A stretch of 29,527 bases of DNA from Lachnospiraceae bacterium UBA3282 (GCA_002361735.1 DETS01000006.1:1-29527); one strand, 5' to 3'; positions 1 through 9,449 are shown, numbered from the stretch's first letter. A program made the numbers and translations. The notes: a model not told the origin generated them from the sequence alone.

Positions 1-747
1 TTAATCATGTTCTACCTCGTCTGCCAAAAGCTCGATAATGACCACTGAAATATTATCCTTGCCGCCATTGATATTGGCTGTCTCCACCAATTCTTCTACC
101 CTGTCCCTGAGATTACCACCATTTTTAATGATCCGCAGTATCATCTCGTCGTCCACCATATTCGTCAAGCCGTCAGAACAAAGTAAAACCATATCTCCTG
201 TCTGTAATTCCAGATTAAAAAAATCAACCTCTACATCATCCTTTGCCCCTACTGCCCGGGTAATGATGTTTTTATCGGGATGATTTCTGGCTTCTTCCCT
301 GTTGATCCCGCCCATGCGAACCATCTCCTCCACCAGCGAGTGATCCACCGTGATCTGCGTGATCTCGTCATTCACCACATAAAGCCTGCTGTCGCCAACG
401 TTTGCCACCTCCAAATATCGACCGATACAGGTAGCGGCAACCAGCGTAGTCCCCATGCCGCTCAGCGAAAAATGTTCGCCTGCCCGCTTTCTCAAGACTG
501 TGTTGGCCCTTTTGATCGCGTGATCCAGTATCTTCACGGGACTTTTTTCAAAGGAAGCGCCAATCTCCTCCACCACGGTTTCCACCGCCAAAACGGAGGC
601 ATAACCGCCCGCATTGTGACCTCCCATGCCGTCTGCCACGATAAAGACATTCGGCAGGTTCCCCACGGGGGTCTCAGAGCAATAAATAAAATCCTGATTT
701 AATTGTCTTCTTCGCCCGATATCCGTCAGCGCATAAGACCTGACCAC
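1..747 (-). CDS. prpC: PP2C-family Ser/Thr protein phosphatase (PrpC/Stp)
   Basis: A metal-dependent (PPM) phosphatase that in Firmicutes reverses phosphorylation by the PASTA kinase PrkC in the cytosol. From the chosen start the conserved acidic residues are present: QD near residue 19, ADGMGGH with Asp39, CSDGL with Asp192, and GGKDN with Asp231. At about 248 residues it is the usual size of a stand-alone PrpC. I chose the GTG at 745-747 because GGAGGA lies 6 bases upstream and the protein then begins VRSYALTDIGRRRQ like its relatives. An in-frame TTG at 784-786 would add 13 residues but has no ribosome site. It is the last visible gene of the operon, 92 bases after rlmN. The kinase gene normally follows and would be off the left edge. 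Family and start are both well supported. Confidence 0.93.
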   Translation of the reverse strand: MVRSYALTDIGRRRQLNQDFIYCSETPVGNLPNVFIVADGMGGHNAGGYASVLAVETVVEEIGASFEKSPVKILDHAIKRANTVLRKRAGEHFSLSGMGTTLVAATCIGRYLEVANVGDSRLYVVNDEITQITVDHSLVEEMVRMGGINREEARNHPDKNIITRAVGAKDDVEVDFFNLELQTGDMVLLCSDGLTNMVDDEMILRIIKNGGNLRDRVEELVETANINGGKDNISVVIIELLADEVEHD

Positions 748-839
748 GACTTTTCCTCCGTTTTCAAAATTCGCATATTTTACCAATTACCCATGTTAGC
801 ATATTCCCTGCCAAAAAGCAAATAGATTGCAAAATGTGC

Positions 840-1919
840 TCATTCCTGCAAGCATGATTCACCCATTTCACAGGGGACGGCTGCACTGTTGCTTAAGAAC
901 CGCCTCCTGAGCTGTCCGCAGGCGCCGTCGATATCCCTGCCAAGCTCCCGCCGCACCGTCGCGTTTACGCCTCTTTTTTGAAGCATTTCCGCAAACGTTT
1001 CCACCGCCCGTCTTTCGGACTGCACAAAAACTCTCTCCCGCACGGGATTGACCGGAATCAGATTCACATGACAGTTCAGTCCCCGAATCAGGGCTGCCAA
1101 CGTCTCCGCGTCCTTTCTCGTATCATTCACATCCCGTACCAGACTGTACTCAAACGTGATCCGCCTGCCGGTCTGCTCGAAATAGTAAGCGCAGACCTCC
1201 ATCAGCTCCGCCAACGAATACCGCTCGGCAATAGGCATCAGTTCCCGACGTTTTTCATCCGTCGCCGCATGCAGGGAGAGCGCCAATGTAATCTGCAGTT
1301 TCTCCTGTGCCAGTTCCCGCATTTGGGGCACCAGTCCGCAGGTGGAAACGGTCACGCTGCGCTGGCTGATGTGTAAACCGTTCCCGTCTGTCAGCAGCAT
1401 AAGAAAACGCAGCAGATTCTCATAATTATCCAAAGGCTCCCCGCTCCCCATGACCACCACATTCGAGACCCGTTCTCCCGTTTCCCGCGTGATCGCATAA
1501 ATCTGGTCAAGCATTTCCGCCGGGGTCAGATTCCTCACCAGCCCGTCTATGGTAGAGGCACAGAAGCGGCAGCCCATGCGACAGCCCACCTGAGAGGAGA
1601 TACAGACGGAATTGCCGTGTTTATAACGCATCCACACGCTCTCCACCACATTGCCGTCCGCCAGCGCGAACAGATACTTTTTCGTGCCATCTACGGCAGA
1701 CTCCTGCACCGCTACGATAGGAAGCGCCGTATAGAGATAGCTTTCCCCACATTGCTCCCTCATAGCCAGAGGAAGGTTTGTCATCTCGTCAAACCCTCGC
1801 GCAAGCTTGCGGTGCATCCACTCGTAGAGCTGCGCCGCACGGAAGGGTTTTTCTCCCATTTCCGCCATCTCTGTCTTAAGTTCTGCCAGCGTGAAGGACT
1901 TGATATCTTTTTTCTCCAT
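840..1919 (-). CDS. rlmN: 23S rRNA A2503 / tRNA A37 C2-methyltransferase RlmN
   Basis: A radical-SAM enzyme that methylates C2 of A2503 in 23S rRNA and A37 in some tRNAs. The [4Fe-4S] cluster motif CRMGCRFC (CxxxCxxC) is at residues 113-120 counted from the ATG at 1919. GSGEPLDNY is the usual RlmN/Cfr SAM-binding segment. DGACGQLR near the C-terminus holds the second catalytic cysteine that carries the methyl group. I prefer ATG 1917-1919 because homologues start MEKKDIKS. A TTG at 1934 adds five residues and has a GGGAAG about 9 bases upstream, so it cannot be excluded. The gene lies about 25-40 bases downstream of rsmB and before prpC, the standard Firmicutes order. Cfr-type resistance enzymes share the fold, but operon context and the ACGQLR ending favour RlmN. 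Confidence 0.94.
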   Translation of the reverse strand: MEKKDIKSFTLAELKTEMAEMGEKPFRAAQLYEWMHRKLARGFDEMTNLPLAMREQCGESYLYTALPIVAVQESAVDGTKKYLFALADGNVVESVWMRYKHGNSVCISSQVGCRMGCRFCASTIDGLVRNLTPAEMLDQIYAITRETGERVSNVVVMGSGEPLDNYENLLRFLMLLTDGNGLHISQRSVTVSTCGLVPQMRELAQEKLQITLALSLHAATDEKRRELMPIAERYSLAELMEVCAYYFEQTGRRITFEYSLVRDVNDTRKDAETLAALIRGLNCHVNLIPVNPVRERVFVQSERRAVETFAEMLQKRGVNATVRRELGRDIDGACGQLRRRFLSNSAAVPCEMGESCLQE

Positions 1920-1959
1920 AGTAACCTGCGTCAAAACTGTAGACTTCCCTTTCTACTAC

Positions 1960-3345
1960 TCACTTCATCCTAATCAGCCGCGTCATAAAGAAGCCGTCCG
2001 TCTCGTGAACCCCCGGCAAAAGCTGCAGCATCCCGCTCTTGGCCTCGTCCTTTAACGCATCGGGCAGCCATTCTTCCATGCTTGCCCGTTCAAAGTCAAA
2101 GGTCTCGCAGATCCATGCCGCCATCTCCTCATTTTCCCCGGGATTCATGGTACAGGTACTGTAAAGCAGCGTGCCTCCGGGCTTGATATAATCAATAACA
2201 TTTGTTATTATTTCTTTCTGCAATGTCTGTATTTCCGCAAGGGACTCCCGTGTCACCCGATACTTGATATCCTGTTTATGACCGATCACGCCAAGCCCTG
2301 AACAGGGCACATCGGCTAAAAGCACATCCGCCCGCCCCAGCAGACTATCGTTTCGCAGACGCGCATCCTGTACCAGGACAGAGACATTTTCCGCCCCCAG
2401 CCGCCGCCTGTTCTCCTCGATCTTATCGGTCTTATGGCTGCTTACGTCGCAGGCGATGACCGTTCCGTCCTTCCCTGCCTTCTGCGCCGCATGTAATGCC
2501 TTGCCGCCCGGCGCCGCGCAGACGTCGATCACGGTGTCTCCGAACCTGATACCCGCTGCCTCCACTGCTAAAATCGAGCTCGCATCCTGCACGGTAAAAA
2601 GTCCCTCCGTATAGCCTGCAAGCCTGCGGATTCCCTCTGCGCCCTGCACCGTCACCGCACAGGGATGATAGGGATGCTCCCTCACGGTCACGCCCGCCGC
2701 TTCCCAGGCTGCAAACAGGCGCTCCCGCTCCCCCTTCGTCATGCCCTCTTTCAGGCGCAGGCACACAGGCTGCCTTTCCAGCAGCGCCGTCAGGATCTTC
2801 TCGCAGGCATCCATTCCGTAGGCATCTCTAAAATGCTCCACCAGCCACAGCGGCATGGAATCACACACTGACAAATACGCCTCCGGCGCCTTTTCTCTGT
2901 CCGGATACGCAATTTGTTCCCGCCCTCTGGCGATGTTTCTCAGGACGCCGTTCACATAGCCCTGCAAGGGTTGAAATCCACGCTTTTTCGCCAGCTTTAC
3001 CGCCTCGTTACAGACTGCCGCATCCGGAATATGATCCATAAAAAGAAGCTGATACACGCTCATGCGAAGGATTTCCCGTATCATGGGCTTCATTTTAATA
3101 ACAGGTGTTTTTGAATATTGATCCAGCACATAGTCAAGCCGGAGCCGCCTCTCGATGGTTCCTTCACTGACCCGCTTGATAAAAGCCTTTTCCCTACCGT
3201 CCAGATAATCGTACTTATCCAGTACCGCCGCAATCAGGACATTACTGTATTCTGTTTGTTTTTCCAATTCCAGAAGGATGTCTAACACAGCCTCCCGCCC
3301 GTTGATCCCTGCCACGCCATGATCTCCCGTCTGCCAATACCGCAA
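1960..3345 (-). CDS. rsmB: 16S rRNA m5C967 methyltransferase RsmB
   Basis: SAM-dependent cytosine-C5 methyltransferase acting on helix 31 of 16S rRNA. Residues about 15-150 are an all-helical NusB-like RNA-binding domain. The catalytic domain has the SAM loop DVCAAPGGKA (274-283), the DVPCSGLGV motif with Cys348, and STCTMNPGENEE with the second conserved Cys398. At 461 residues it is full length. The annotated TTG at 3343-3345 follows AGGAGAGATTAAGGA and lies only three bases after the upstream stop codon, so translational coupling is likely. A GTG at 3313-3315, with GGGAG about 8 bases upstream, would give the shorter N-terminus more typical of the family. Only the start is uncertain. Confidence 0.93.
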   Translation of the reverse strand: MRYWQTGDHGVAGINGREAVLDILLELEKQTEYSNVLIAAVLDKYDYLDGREKAFIKRVSEGTIERRLRLDYVLDQYSKTPVIKMKPMIREILRMSVYQLLFMDHIPDAAVCNEAVKLAKKRGFQPLQGYVNGVLRNIARGREQIAYPDREKAPEAYLSVCDSMPLWLVEHFRDAYGMDACEKILTALLERQPVCLRLKEGMTKGERERLFAAWEAAGVTVREHPYHPCAVTVQGAEGIRRLAGYTEGLFTVQDASSILAVEAAGIRFGDTVIDVCAAPGGKALHAAQKAGKDGTVIACDVSSHKTDKIEENRRRLGAENVSVLVQDARLRNDSLLGRADVLLADVPCSGLGVIGHKQDIKYRVTRESLAEIQTLQKEIITNVIDYIKPGGTLLYSTCTMNPGENEEMAAWICETFDFERASMEEWLPDALKDEAKSGMLQLLPGVHETDGFFMTRLIRMK

Positions 3346-3348
3346 TCC

Positions 3349-4065
3349 TTAATCTCTCCTCCGATTCCCGCCAAACATCAGGATCAGCCGCAGGAGCTGT
3401 AAAATCGCCGATGCCGCTGCCGCCACATAGGTGAGCGCCGCCGCGCTCAATACCTTCTTACAGCTTCTCACCTCGTCGTTAGCCAGCATCCCGTAATCGC
3501 CCAGCATCGCAAGCGCACGACCGGAAGCGTTGAACTCCACAGGCAGGGTCACCACCTGAAAGAGCACCGCCAGCGCAAAGACCCAGATACCGATTTGGAT
3601 CAAAATCTGATTCATCCCCAGAAACGCGCCCAATATGATCAGCGGAATCCCTGCCTTCGAGCCAATATTTGCCACCGGCACCAGCGTCGAACGGATCTGC
3701 AAGGGTGCATAACCGGTGTTATGCTGCACCGCATGACCGCACTCGTGCGCCGCCACGCCGATGGCTGCCACGGAATCAGAGCCGTACACGGTGTCAGAAA
3801 GCCGCAGCACCTTGTTCGTCGGGTCGTAATGATCGGTCAGACTGCCACGGATATGCTCCACCCGCACATCATAGATTCCCGACAGCTGCAGGATCCGCTG
3901 CGCCGCCTCCGCGCCTGTCATACCGGTTCTGCTCCTCACCTTGGAATACTTATTATAGGTGGAACTGACTCTCAGCTGCGCAACAATACAAAGCACCGCC
4001 CCGATCAGTACCAGAAAATAAGTCGGATCAAAATAATAACCGTAATAACCGCCGTAATATCCCAT
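3349..4065 (-). CDS. membrane-bound neutral zinc metallopeptidase (YugP family)
   Basis: A 238-residue integral membrane protein of the Zn_peptidase_2/YugP family. Its zinc site HECGH (HExxH) is at residues 107-111, and a conserved VEFNAS segment about 65 residues later may supply a further ligand. Hydrophobic helices are at about 15-32, 136-150, 153-173 and 210-232. The N-terminus is unusually rich in Gly and Tyr (residues 2-11). GGAGGA lies 7 bases before the ATG, so the start is secure. The natural substrate of this family is not established. It sits between fmt and rsmB inside an otherwise canonical translation operon. The contiguous spacing to rsmB suggests co-transcription, but I see no functional link. 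Confidence 0.88.
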   Translation of the reverse strand: MGYYGGYYGYYFDPTYFLVLIGAVLCIVAQLRVSSTYNKYSKVRSRTGMTGAEAAQRILQLSGIYDVRVEHIRGSLTDHYDPTNKVLRLSDTVYGSDSVAAIGVAAHECGHAVQHNTGYAPLQIRSTLVPVANIGSKAGIPLIILGAFLGMNQILIQIGIWVFALAVLFQVVTLPVEFNASGRALAMLGDYGMLANDEVRSCKKVLSAAALTYVAAAASAILQLLRLILMFGGNRRRD

Positions 4066-4171
4066 CTTCGTTCCTCCGTATTCTGAATCATACCTTACAA
4101 TACTTTCCTTAGCACATCACAATTCTTCCTGTGCAACCACCTAAAGCACGACTGTCGGAAGCCCTATTCCT

Positions 4172-5200
4172 TCATCCGAGACACTCCCCTGCCTTCACGG
4201 GATAGCCGAGCAGAAAATCCCTCACCGCCATGCGCTTCTTTCCCTCCGGCTGCACTTCCAGTATCTTTAATACGCCTTTCCCCGTCTGCACGTAGAAAGC
4301 GTCTTTGTCCACGCGGACTACTGTGCCGGGCAGTGCATTTCCGGCTAAATCCCCTTTATCCTGCCCGACCATGCTATTTCCAGCCATCGACTCCTGCCCG
4401 GCTGCCCGCTCCTGCTCTGCCGTTACGCTATCTGTCATTTTCCCCTCTGACGCCACTTCTTCCCGCCAGATCTTCAAGGTTTTCCCGCGAAAGACCGTAG
4501 ACGCGCCCGGCCAGGAAATCAGCCCTCTGATCAGACAATCAAGTTTCTGTGCCTCCATCTGCCAGTCAATCTTTCCCATGGCCTTCGTCAGCATCTTTGC
4601 ATAACAGGATTCGGCATCGTTTTGCTTTACAGGGGGCACATCGCCTTTCTCAATCTTTGCAAGCGCCTCCGCGATCAGCTTCGCACCTGCCGCCGAAAGC
4701 TTATCATGCAGGGTATCGGCCGTCTCGTCGGAAGCAATCTCCACCTCCGTCTTATATAACATATCTCCCGTATCCAACCCTTTATCCATCTGCATAATGG
4801 TAACGCCCGTTATTTTTTCTCCGTTGATAATCGCCCATTGGATGGGACCCGCTCCGCGGTACTTTGGCAAAAGGGACGCATGAATGTTCACACAGCCGTA
4901 CTTTGGCATCGCAAGGATCTCCTCCGAAAGGATCTGTCCGAAGGCTGCCACCACAAAAATGTCCGCCTGATAGGAGCGCAGTGTCTCCACCGCCTCCGCT
5001 TCCTTGATCTTCACAGGCTGAAACACCGGGATATCATGTTTGAGAGCACATGCCTTGACAGGGCTCATTTGCACTTCTTTGCCCCTGCCTTTGGGCTTAT
5101 CCGGCTGTGTCACCACCGCCGTCACCTGATGACCTGCTTCCAAAATCGCCTCCAGTGCCCCCACCGCAAAGTCGGGCGTTCCCATAAAAACTATTTTCAT
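4172..5200 (-). CDS. fmt: methionyl-tRNA formyltransferase
   Basis: Transfers a formyl group from 10-formyl-tetrahydrofolate to initiator Met-tRNA. The formyl-transferase domain carries the catalytic triad: VNIHASLLP with Asn105 and His107, and Asp143 in GLDTGD. The C-terminal tRNA-binding domain starts near residue 212 (WPGAS, LKIW). At 342 residues it is longer than the usual 310-320. The excess is a Met/Gly/Ala/Glu-rich stretch at about 251-288, between the LKIW strand and PGTVV. Its ATG overlaps the def stop as ATGA at 5197-5200, which implies translational coupling with deformylase. The 106 bases downstream to the peptidase gene hold no clear terminator. Confidence 0.95.
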   Translation of the reverse strand: MKIVFMGTPDFAVGALEAILEAGHQVTAVVTQPDKPKGRGKEVQMSPVKACALKHDIPVFQPVKIKEAEAVETLRSYQADIFVVAAFGQILSEEILAMPKYGCVNIHASLLPKYRGAGPIQWAIINGEKITGVTIMQMDKGLDTGDMLYKTEVEIASDETADTLHDKLSAAGAKLIAEALAKIEKGDVPPVKQNDAESCYAKMLTKAMGKIDWQMEAQKLDCLIRGLISWPGASTVFRGKTLKIWREEVASEGKMTDSVTAEQERAAGQESMAGNSMVGQDKGDLAGNALPGTVVRVDKDAFYVQTGKGVLKILEVQPEGKKRMAVRDFLLGYPVKAGECLG

Positions 5201-5679
5201 TGTTCCTGCTCCTCCAGGTCCTCCGTATTCATCAGGGGACCTTCCACTCTTTCCACATACAGATGCCCTTCCAAATGATCCATTTCATGGCAGATCGCTC
5301 TGGCGAGGAGCTCCGTCCCCTCGATCTCAAAGGGCTGCATATTCTCATCGTAAGCCAGTGCCTTTACATAGTTGGGGCGTTTGACCTTTCCCGTCTTCCC
5401 GGGAACACTCAGACATCCCTCGTAGCCATCCTGCTCTCCGCTGGTCTCCAGAATCTTCGGATTGATCAAAAGCAGGGGATCCTCGCCTGTGGTATCGATC
5501 ACAACGACACGCTTCAAAATGCCCACCTGCGGCGCCGCCAGTCCCACGCCGTTCTCCTCGTAAAGCGTCTCAAACATATCGTCGATCAACTCCTGCAGTC
5601 TGGGAGTGACCTCCGTCACCTCCTTGCAGTGTTTTGTCAATACCGGGTCTCCCATCTCCCTGACTTTCCTTGTTGCCAT
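5197..5679 (-). CDS. def: peptide deformylase
   Basis: Removes the N-formyl group from nascent proteins using a metal held by one Cys and two His. All three family motifs are present, counting from the chosen ATG: GVGLAAPQ (44-51), EGCLS with Cys89, and HEMDH with His131 and His135. That start gives 160 residues, typical of the type found next to fmt, and the N-terminus MATRKVREMGDP matches relatives. AGGAGG lies about 10 bases upstream of it. An in-frame ATG at 5701-5703 would add eight residues but would put the ribosome site inside the coding region. It is coupled to fmt by a four-base overlap and follows priA by 66 bases. Confidence 0.95.
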   Translation of the reverse strand: MATRKVREMGDPVLTKHCKEVTEVTPRLQELIDDMFETLYEENGVGLAAPQVGILKRVVVIDTTGEDPLLLINPKILETSGEQDGYEGCLSVPGKTGKVKRPNYVKALAYDENMQPFEIEGTELLARAICHEMDHLEGHLYVERVEGPLMNTEDLEEQEQ

Positions 5680-5745
5680 CTCCGTGTTTCCTCCTGTCTC
5701 CATTCTGCTTTCTTACTTTTTCCTGTGTAACTTCCTTCTATAGAT

Positions 5746-7983
5746 TTAATACATATTCATCGGATCAAAGTCAAACTGCACCATCTGATTCTTAAGCTCC
5801 CGCTCCCTGCAATACTGTTCCAGTCTATCCTTGACCGTTACCAACGCTCCGTAATCACTGTGCCTGACGTAAAAAATATGGCGGTAGACGTCTGAAAGTT
5901 TCCCGATAGAGGCTTCCGCAGGACCAACCACCCGCAGCCCATCCGCCTTTTTCGCCTCATTTTTGACCACTTCAGTCATTTCTCCCCCCAGCGCCGCTCC
6001 CTCCTCCTGCACGCGGGAGAGGATGAGCACCGCCAGCATATGTTCCACGGGCGGATAGCCCATCAGCTCCCGATAAGCGATCTCCTCCCGATAAAATCCC
6101 TCATAATCCTGTCTCGCCGCATACACCACACTGTAATGATCCGGGCGATACGTCTGAATCACCACCTCGCCGGGGCGTTCTCCGCGTCCCGCGCGTCCTG
6201 CCGCCTGTGTCAAAAGCTGAAAGGTCCGCTCTCCCGCCCGATAATCGTTTTGGTTCAGGGACAGATCCGCCGCCAGCACACCCACCAATGTCACTTTGGG
6301 AAAATCGTGCCCTTTGACGATCATCTGCGTTCCCACCAAAATATCCGCCTGCTCATCCGCAAAGGCGGAGAGGATCTTTTCATAGCTTTCTTTCGTGCGG
6401 GTGGTATCCCCGTCCATGCGCAGTACCCGCGCCCCGGGAAACGCCTTATGAATCGCCTCCTCCACCTGCTCCGTTCCCGCCTTAAACCCCATCAGATAAG
6501 GCGAGCCGCAGGAAGGGCATTTCGAGGGCTTTCGCTCCTGATAGCCGCAATAGTGACAGGTAAGCATCCCATTTTTGTGTTCCGAGAGGGAAACATCACA
6601 ATGCGGGCACTTCATCACATGCCCGCAGGCGCGGCAGGAAATAAAGCCCGCATACCCTCTCCTGTTTAAGAAAAGGATGGTCTGTTCCCCTTTTGCGAGC
6701 CGTTCCTCCATCAAGGCCTTGAGTTTTCTGCTGAATATGGATCGATTGCCCTCCCGCAGCTCCTTCCGCAGATCCACGGTGTGGACCGCGGGCAGCATAC
6801 TCACGCCCGGACGTTCCTTCATTTCATACAGTTTATATTGTCCCTGAAGCGCCCGATAATATGCTTCCAAAGACGGCGTCGCCGAGCCCAGCACCACGCT
6901 CGCGCCACTCCTTGCCGCAATTTCTACGGCTGTTTCTCTGGCATGGTATTTGGGGCTTGCCTCACTTTTATAACTGCTCTCATGCTCCTCGTCCATGATA
7001 ATCATACCAAGTTTTTCAAAGGGCGTAAATAGCGCCGAGCGGGGACCGATGATCACGTCGATCTCTCCCGACTTTGCCCGCTCGATCTGATCGTATCTTT
7101 CTCCCGGCGAAAGGGTGGAGTTCATCACGGATACTCTTTCGCCAAAGCGCTTATAAAAGCGCAAAAGTGTCTGATAGGTAAGGGCAATCTCCGGGATCAG
7201 CACGATCGCCTGTTTCCCCATGGCAACCACTTCTTCCACGATGCCCAGATACACCTCCGTCTTACCGCTGCCCGTGACGCCATGCACCAAATATACGCCC
7301 GGCTGCCCTGCGCGCAGATCCGCAAGCACCTCCTCTATGATACGCTTCTGATCCTGATTCAAAGCGGGACGGTTTTCGTTCCTGTCCGCCATCCTGACCG
7401 GATTCCTGTAAACGGCTTCCTTCTCTATCGTAAGATAGCCCTGCTTCTCCAATGCCTGTAAAGTCGGCGCCGCCACGTTCAGCTTTTGCCTGATCAATTC
7501 GTATGGCAGTTCTTCCTCCGCCTGCAAAGCCGTAAGCACCCTCGCCTTCGCAGGCTGATGTTTCCTCTCACATTCTGCTGCTGCCCGCGCAGTCTCCTCC
7601 GCAGACAGACACCGCAGCACCTTCTTTTTTTCCAGGCGTTTCTGCTTCTGCTTTACGGGCAGAACGGTCTTTAGCGCCGCAATGGTGGTGGAACCGTAAT
7701 TGCTTTTCAGCCAATAAGCGATCTCAATCTGTCTGCCTTCCACGGATACCGCCCGCTCCTCCACCGCGCTGACCGCCTTGATCTTTTCCGGGGGATAATC
7801 CGTCTCTTCCGAGAGGTCTACCACATAGCCCGTCTTCTCCTGATTTCCTTTCCCGAAAGGCACACGCACCTGTACGCCCGGCTTCACTGTCTCCGACAGC
7901 GCCTCCGGTATCCGGTACTGAAAGACCCGGTCCACCTTTTCATGTGCGATTTCTATGATGACATCCGCGTACTGCTTTGTCAT
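5746..7983 (-). CDS. priA: primosomal protein N' (replication restart helicase PriA)
   Basis: A 3'-to-5' superfamily 2 DNA helicase that recognises stalled forks and reloads the replisome. The N-terminal 3'-DNA-binding domain covers about residues 1-110. Helicase motif I GVTGSGKT is at 235-242, the DEEH box at 331-334, and GSATPSLEAY at 366-375. An eight-cysteine zinc region follows at Cys450, 453, 459, 462, 476, 479, 489 and 492, and a QAAGRAGRGERPG motif VI comes later. Length (745) and domain order are standard. The ATG overlaps the murE stop as ATGA at 7980-7983, so translation is probably coupled. Confidence 0.96.
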   Translation of the reverse strand: MTKQYADVIIEIAHEKVDRVFQYRIPEALSETVKPGVQVRVPFGKGNQEKTGYVVDLSEETDYPPEKIKAVSAVEERAVSVEGRQIEIAYWLKSNYGSTTIAALKTVLPVKQKQKRLEKKKVLRCLSAEETARAAAECERKHQPAKARVLTALQAEEELPYELIRQKLNVAAPTLQALEKQGYLTIEKEAVYRNPVRMADRNENRPALNQDQKRIIEEVLADLRAGQPGVYLVHGVTGSGKTEVYLGIVEEVVAMGKQAIVLIPEIALTYQTLLRFYKRFGERVSVMNSTLSPGERYDQIERAKSGEIDVIIGPRSALFTPFEKLGMIIMDEEHESSYKSEASPKYHARETAVEIAARSGASVVLGSATPSLEAYYRALQGQYKLYEMKERPGVSMLPAVHTVDLRKELREGNRSIFSRKLKALMEERLAKGEQTILFLNRRGYAGFISCRACGHVMKCPHCDVSLSEHKNGMLTCHYCGYQERKPSKCPSCGSPYLMGFKAGTEQVEEAIHKAFPGARVLRMDGDTTRTKESYEKILSAFADEQADILVGTQMIVKGHDFPKVTLVGVLAADLSLNQNDYRAGERTFQLLTQAAGRAGRGERPGEVVIQTYRPDHYSVVYAARQDYEGFYREEIAYRELMGYPPVEHMLAVLILSRVQEEGAALGGEMTEVVKNEAKKADGLRVVGPAEASIGKLSDVYRHIFYVRHSDYGALVTVKDRLEQYCRERELKNQMVQFDFDPMNMY

Positions 7984-9449
7984 GCCCGCTCCTCTAAAAT
8001 CTCCCGAATCAACTCTCTCTCATCCATCGGGTACTTCACACCGTTTATCTCCTGATAGTCCTCATGCCCTTTGCCCGCCAACACAATGATGTCTCCCGGC
8101 TCGCCGTGGTCGATCGCATAGGCGATTGCTTCCTTTCTGTCGCAGATCTCCACATACTTTCCGCTTGTTTTCGCAATCCCTGTCTTAATATCGTCGATGA
8201 TTGCCTGCGGTTCCTCCGTCCGCGGATTATCTGATGTGATGATGGTCAGATCCGCCATATTACCGCTGACCTCCCCCATCTCGTAGCGCCTGGATTTCGC
8301 CCGATTACCGCCACAGCCAAAAAGACAGACCAGTCTGTGCGGTTTGTATGCCTGAAGCGTTTCCAACAGGCTCTTTAGCGCCATGGCGTTATGCGCATAG
8401 TCGATCATCAGCGTAAACTCGTCGGAAACCGGCACCATCTCTGTTCTGCCCTTTACCTTCGCCTCCGAAAGCGCCTTTCGTACCGCCTTCTCGTCCACAT
8501 CAAAATGCCTGCAGATAGCAATGGCTGTCAGGGCGTTATATACGTTAAATTTCCCCGGTGAAGCAATCTTTACGGAAAATTCTGTCAATCCCTTTGTCCG
8601 AAAAGCCATCCCCAGGCTGCCTCCCTCGTTTAAGAAGGTGATATCTTCCGCCCGCAGATCTGCCTCCTGATCGATGCCGTAGGTTTCCAACTGACAAGTG
8701 CAGTCTTTCGTAACTTTCCGCCAATGGCTGTCGTCCGCATTCACGATTCCCACCCTGCACTGTTTGAACAACAGACTCTTACAATGCAGATAGTCGTCAA
8801 AGTCCTTATGCTCGTTCTCTCCGATATGATCCGGTTCCAGGTTTGTAAAAATACCGAAGTCAAAGACAAACCCCTGGGTCCTGTGCAGCATCAGTCCCTG
8901 CGAAGACACCTCCATCACCACCGTGTCGCAGCCGGCATCCGCCATCATCCGAAAATATTTTTGCACCAGATACGACTCCGGTGTAGTATTCTCCGCGTGT
9001 ATATGAGTATCGCCGGCAATGATCTCAATCGTGCCGATCAGCCCCACCTTTCTCCCCGTCTGCTCCAAAACGGACTTCACCAGATAGGTGGTAGTGGTCT
9101 TCCCTTTCGTGCCCGTGATACCGATGATCTGCATCTGCTCTGCGGGATGTCCGAACCAGGCCGCCGAGACAAAGGCAAGCGCATAACGGGTGTTTTTCAC
9201 CCGAATGACTGTCGCATCCGTTCCTTCCGGCAGTTCCACTTCCTGTTCCGTCAGCAGCGCCGCCGCCCCGGAACGCACCGCATCCGCCGCAAACCTGTGA
9301 CCATCCGCTTTCGCCCCTGAGATACAGACGAACAGACAGCCTGCCGTTACCTTTCTCGAATCATAAATAACATCCGTTATTTCTTTATCTGTCGTCCCAC
9401 AGATACATTCGTAAGATATTTCTTTTAACAGTTCGCTTAGAGTCACCAT
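7980..9449 (-). CDS. murE: UDP-MurNAc-tripeptide synthetase (MurE), meso-DAP type
   Basis: A cytosolic Mur ligase that adds the third amino acid to UDP-MurNAc-L-Ala-D-Glu. The P-loop GTKGKTTT is at residues 113-120, NTTPES binds the UDP-substrate, and the DNPR signature (407-410) is the one associated with meso-diaminopimelate specificity rather than lysine. That fits a Clostridia wall. GKGHEDYQ near the C-terminus is also typical. The 489-residue length is normal. GGGAGGTA lies about 5 bases before the ATG. It is the first gene of the eight-gene minus-strand run, with a candidate promoter at 9479-9507. Use of DAP is inferred from the motif. Confidence 0.93.
   Translation of the reverse strand: MVTLSELLKEISYECICGTTDKEITDVIYDSRKVTAGCLFVCISGAKADGHRFAADAVRSGAAALLTEQEVELPEGTDATVIRVKNTRYALAFVSAAWFGHPAEQMQIIGITGTKGKTTTTYLVKSVLEQTGRKVGLIGTIEIIAGDTHIHAENTTPESYLVQKYFRMMADAGCDTVVMEVSSQGLMLHRTQGFVFDFGIFTNLEPDHIGENEHKDFDDYLHCKSLLFKQCRVGIVNADDSHWRKVTKDCTCQLETYGIDQEADLRAEDITFLNEGGSLGMAFRTKGLTEFSVKIASPGKFNVYNALTAIAICRHFDVDEKAVRKALSEAKVKGRTEMVPVSDEFTLMIDYAHNAMALKSLLETLQAYKPHRLVCLFGCGGNRAKSRRYEMGEVSGNMADLTIITSDNPRTEEPQAIIDDIKTGIAKTSGKYVEICDRKEAIAYAIDHGEPGDIIVLAGKGHEDYQEINGVKYPMDERELIREILEERA

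Noticed and set aside
280..702. 140-aa plus-strand frame opposite prpC
   Set aside because: His/Arg-rich antisense of a clear PP2C gene with no ribosome site. The same applies to other plus-strand frames opposite rlmN, rsmB, fmt, def, priA, murE, recJ and aspS.
4066..4171. Promoter for the zinc peptidase gene
   Set aside because: A TATGAT occurs on the minus strand, but no acceptable -35 lies 16-18 bases upstream. Read-through from fmt is as likely.
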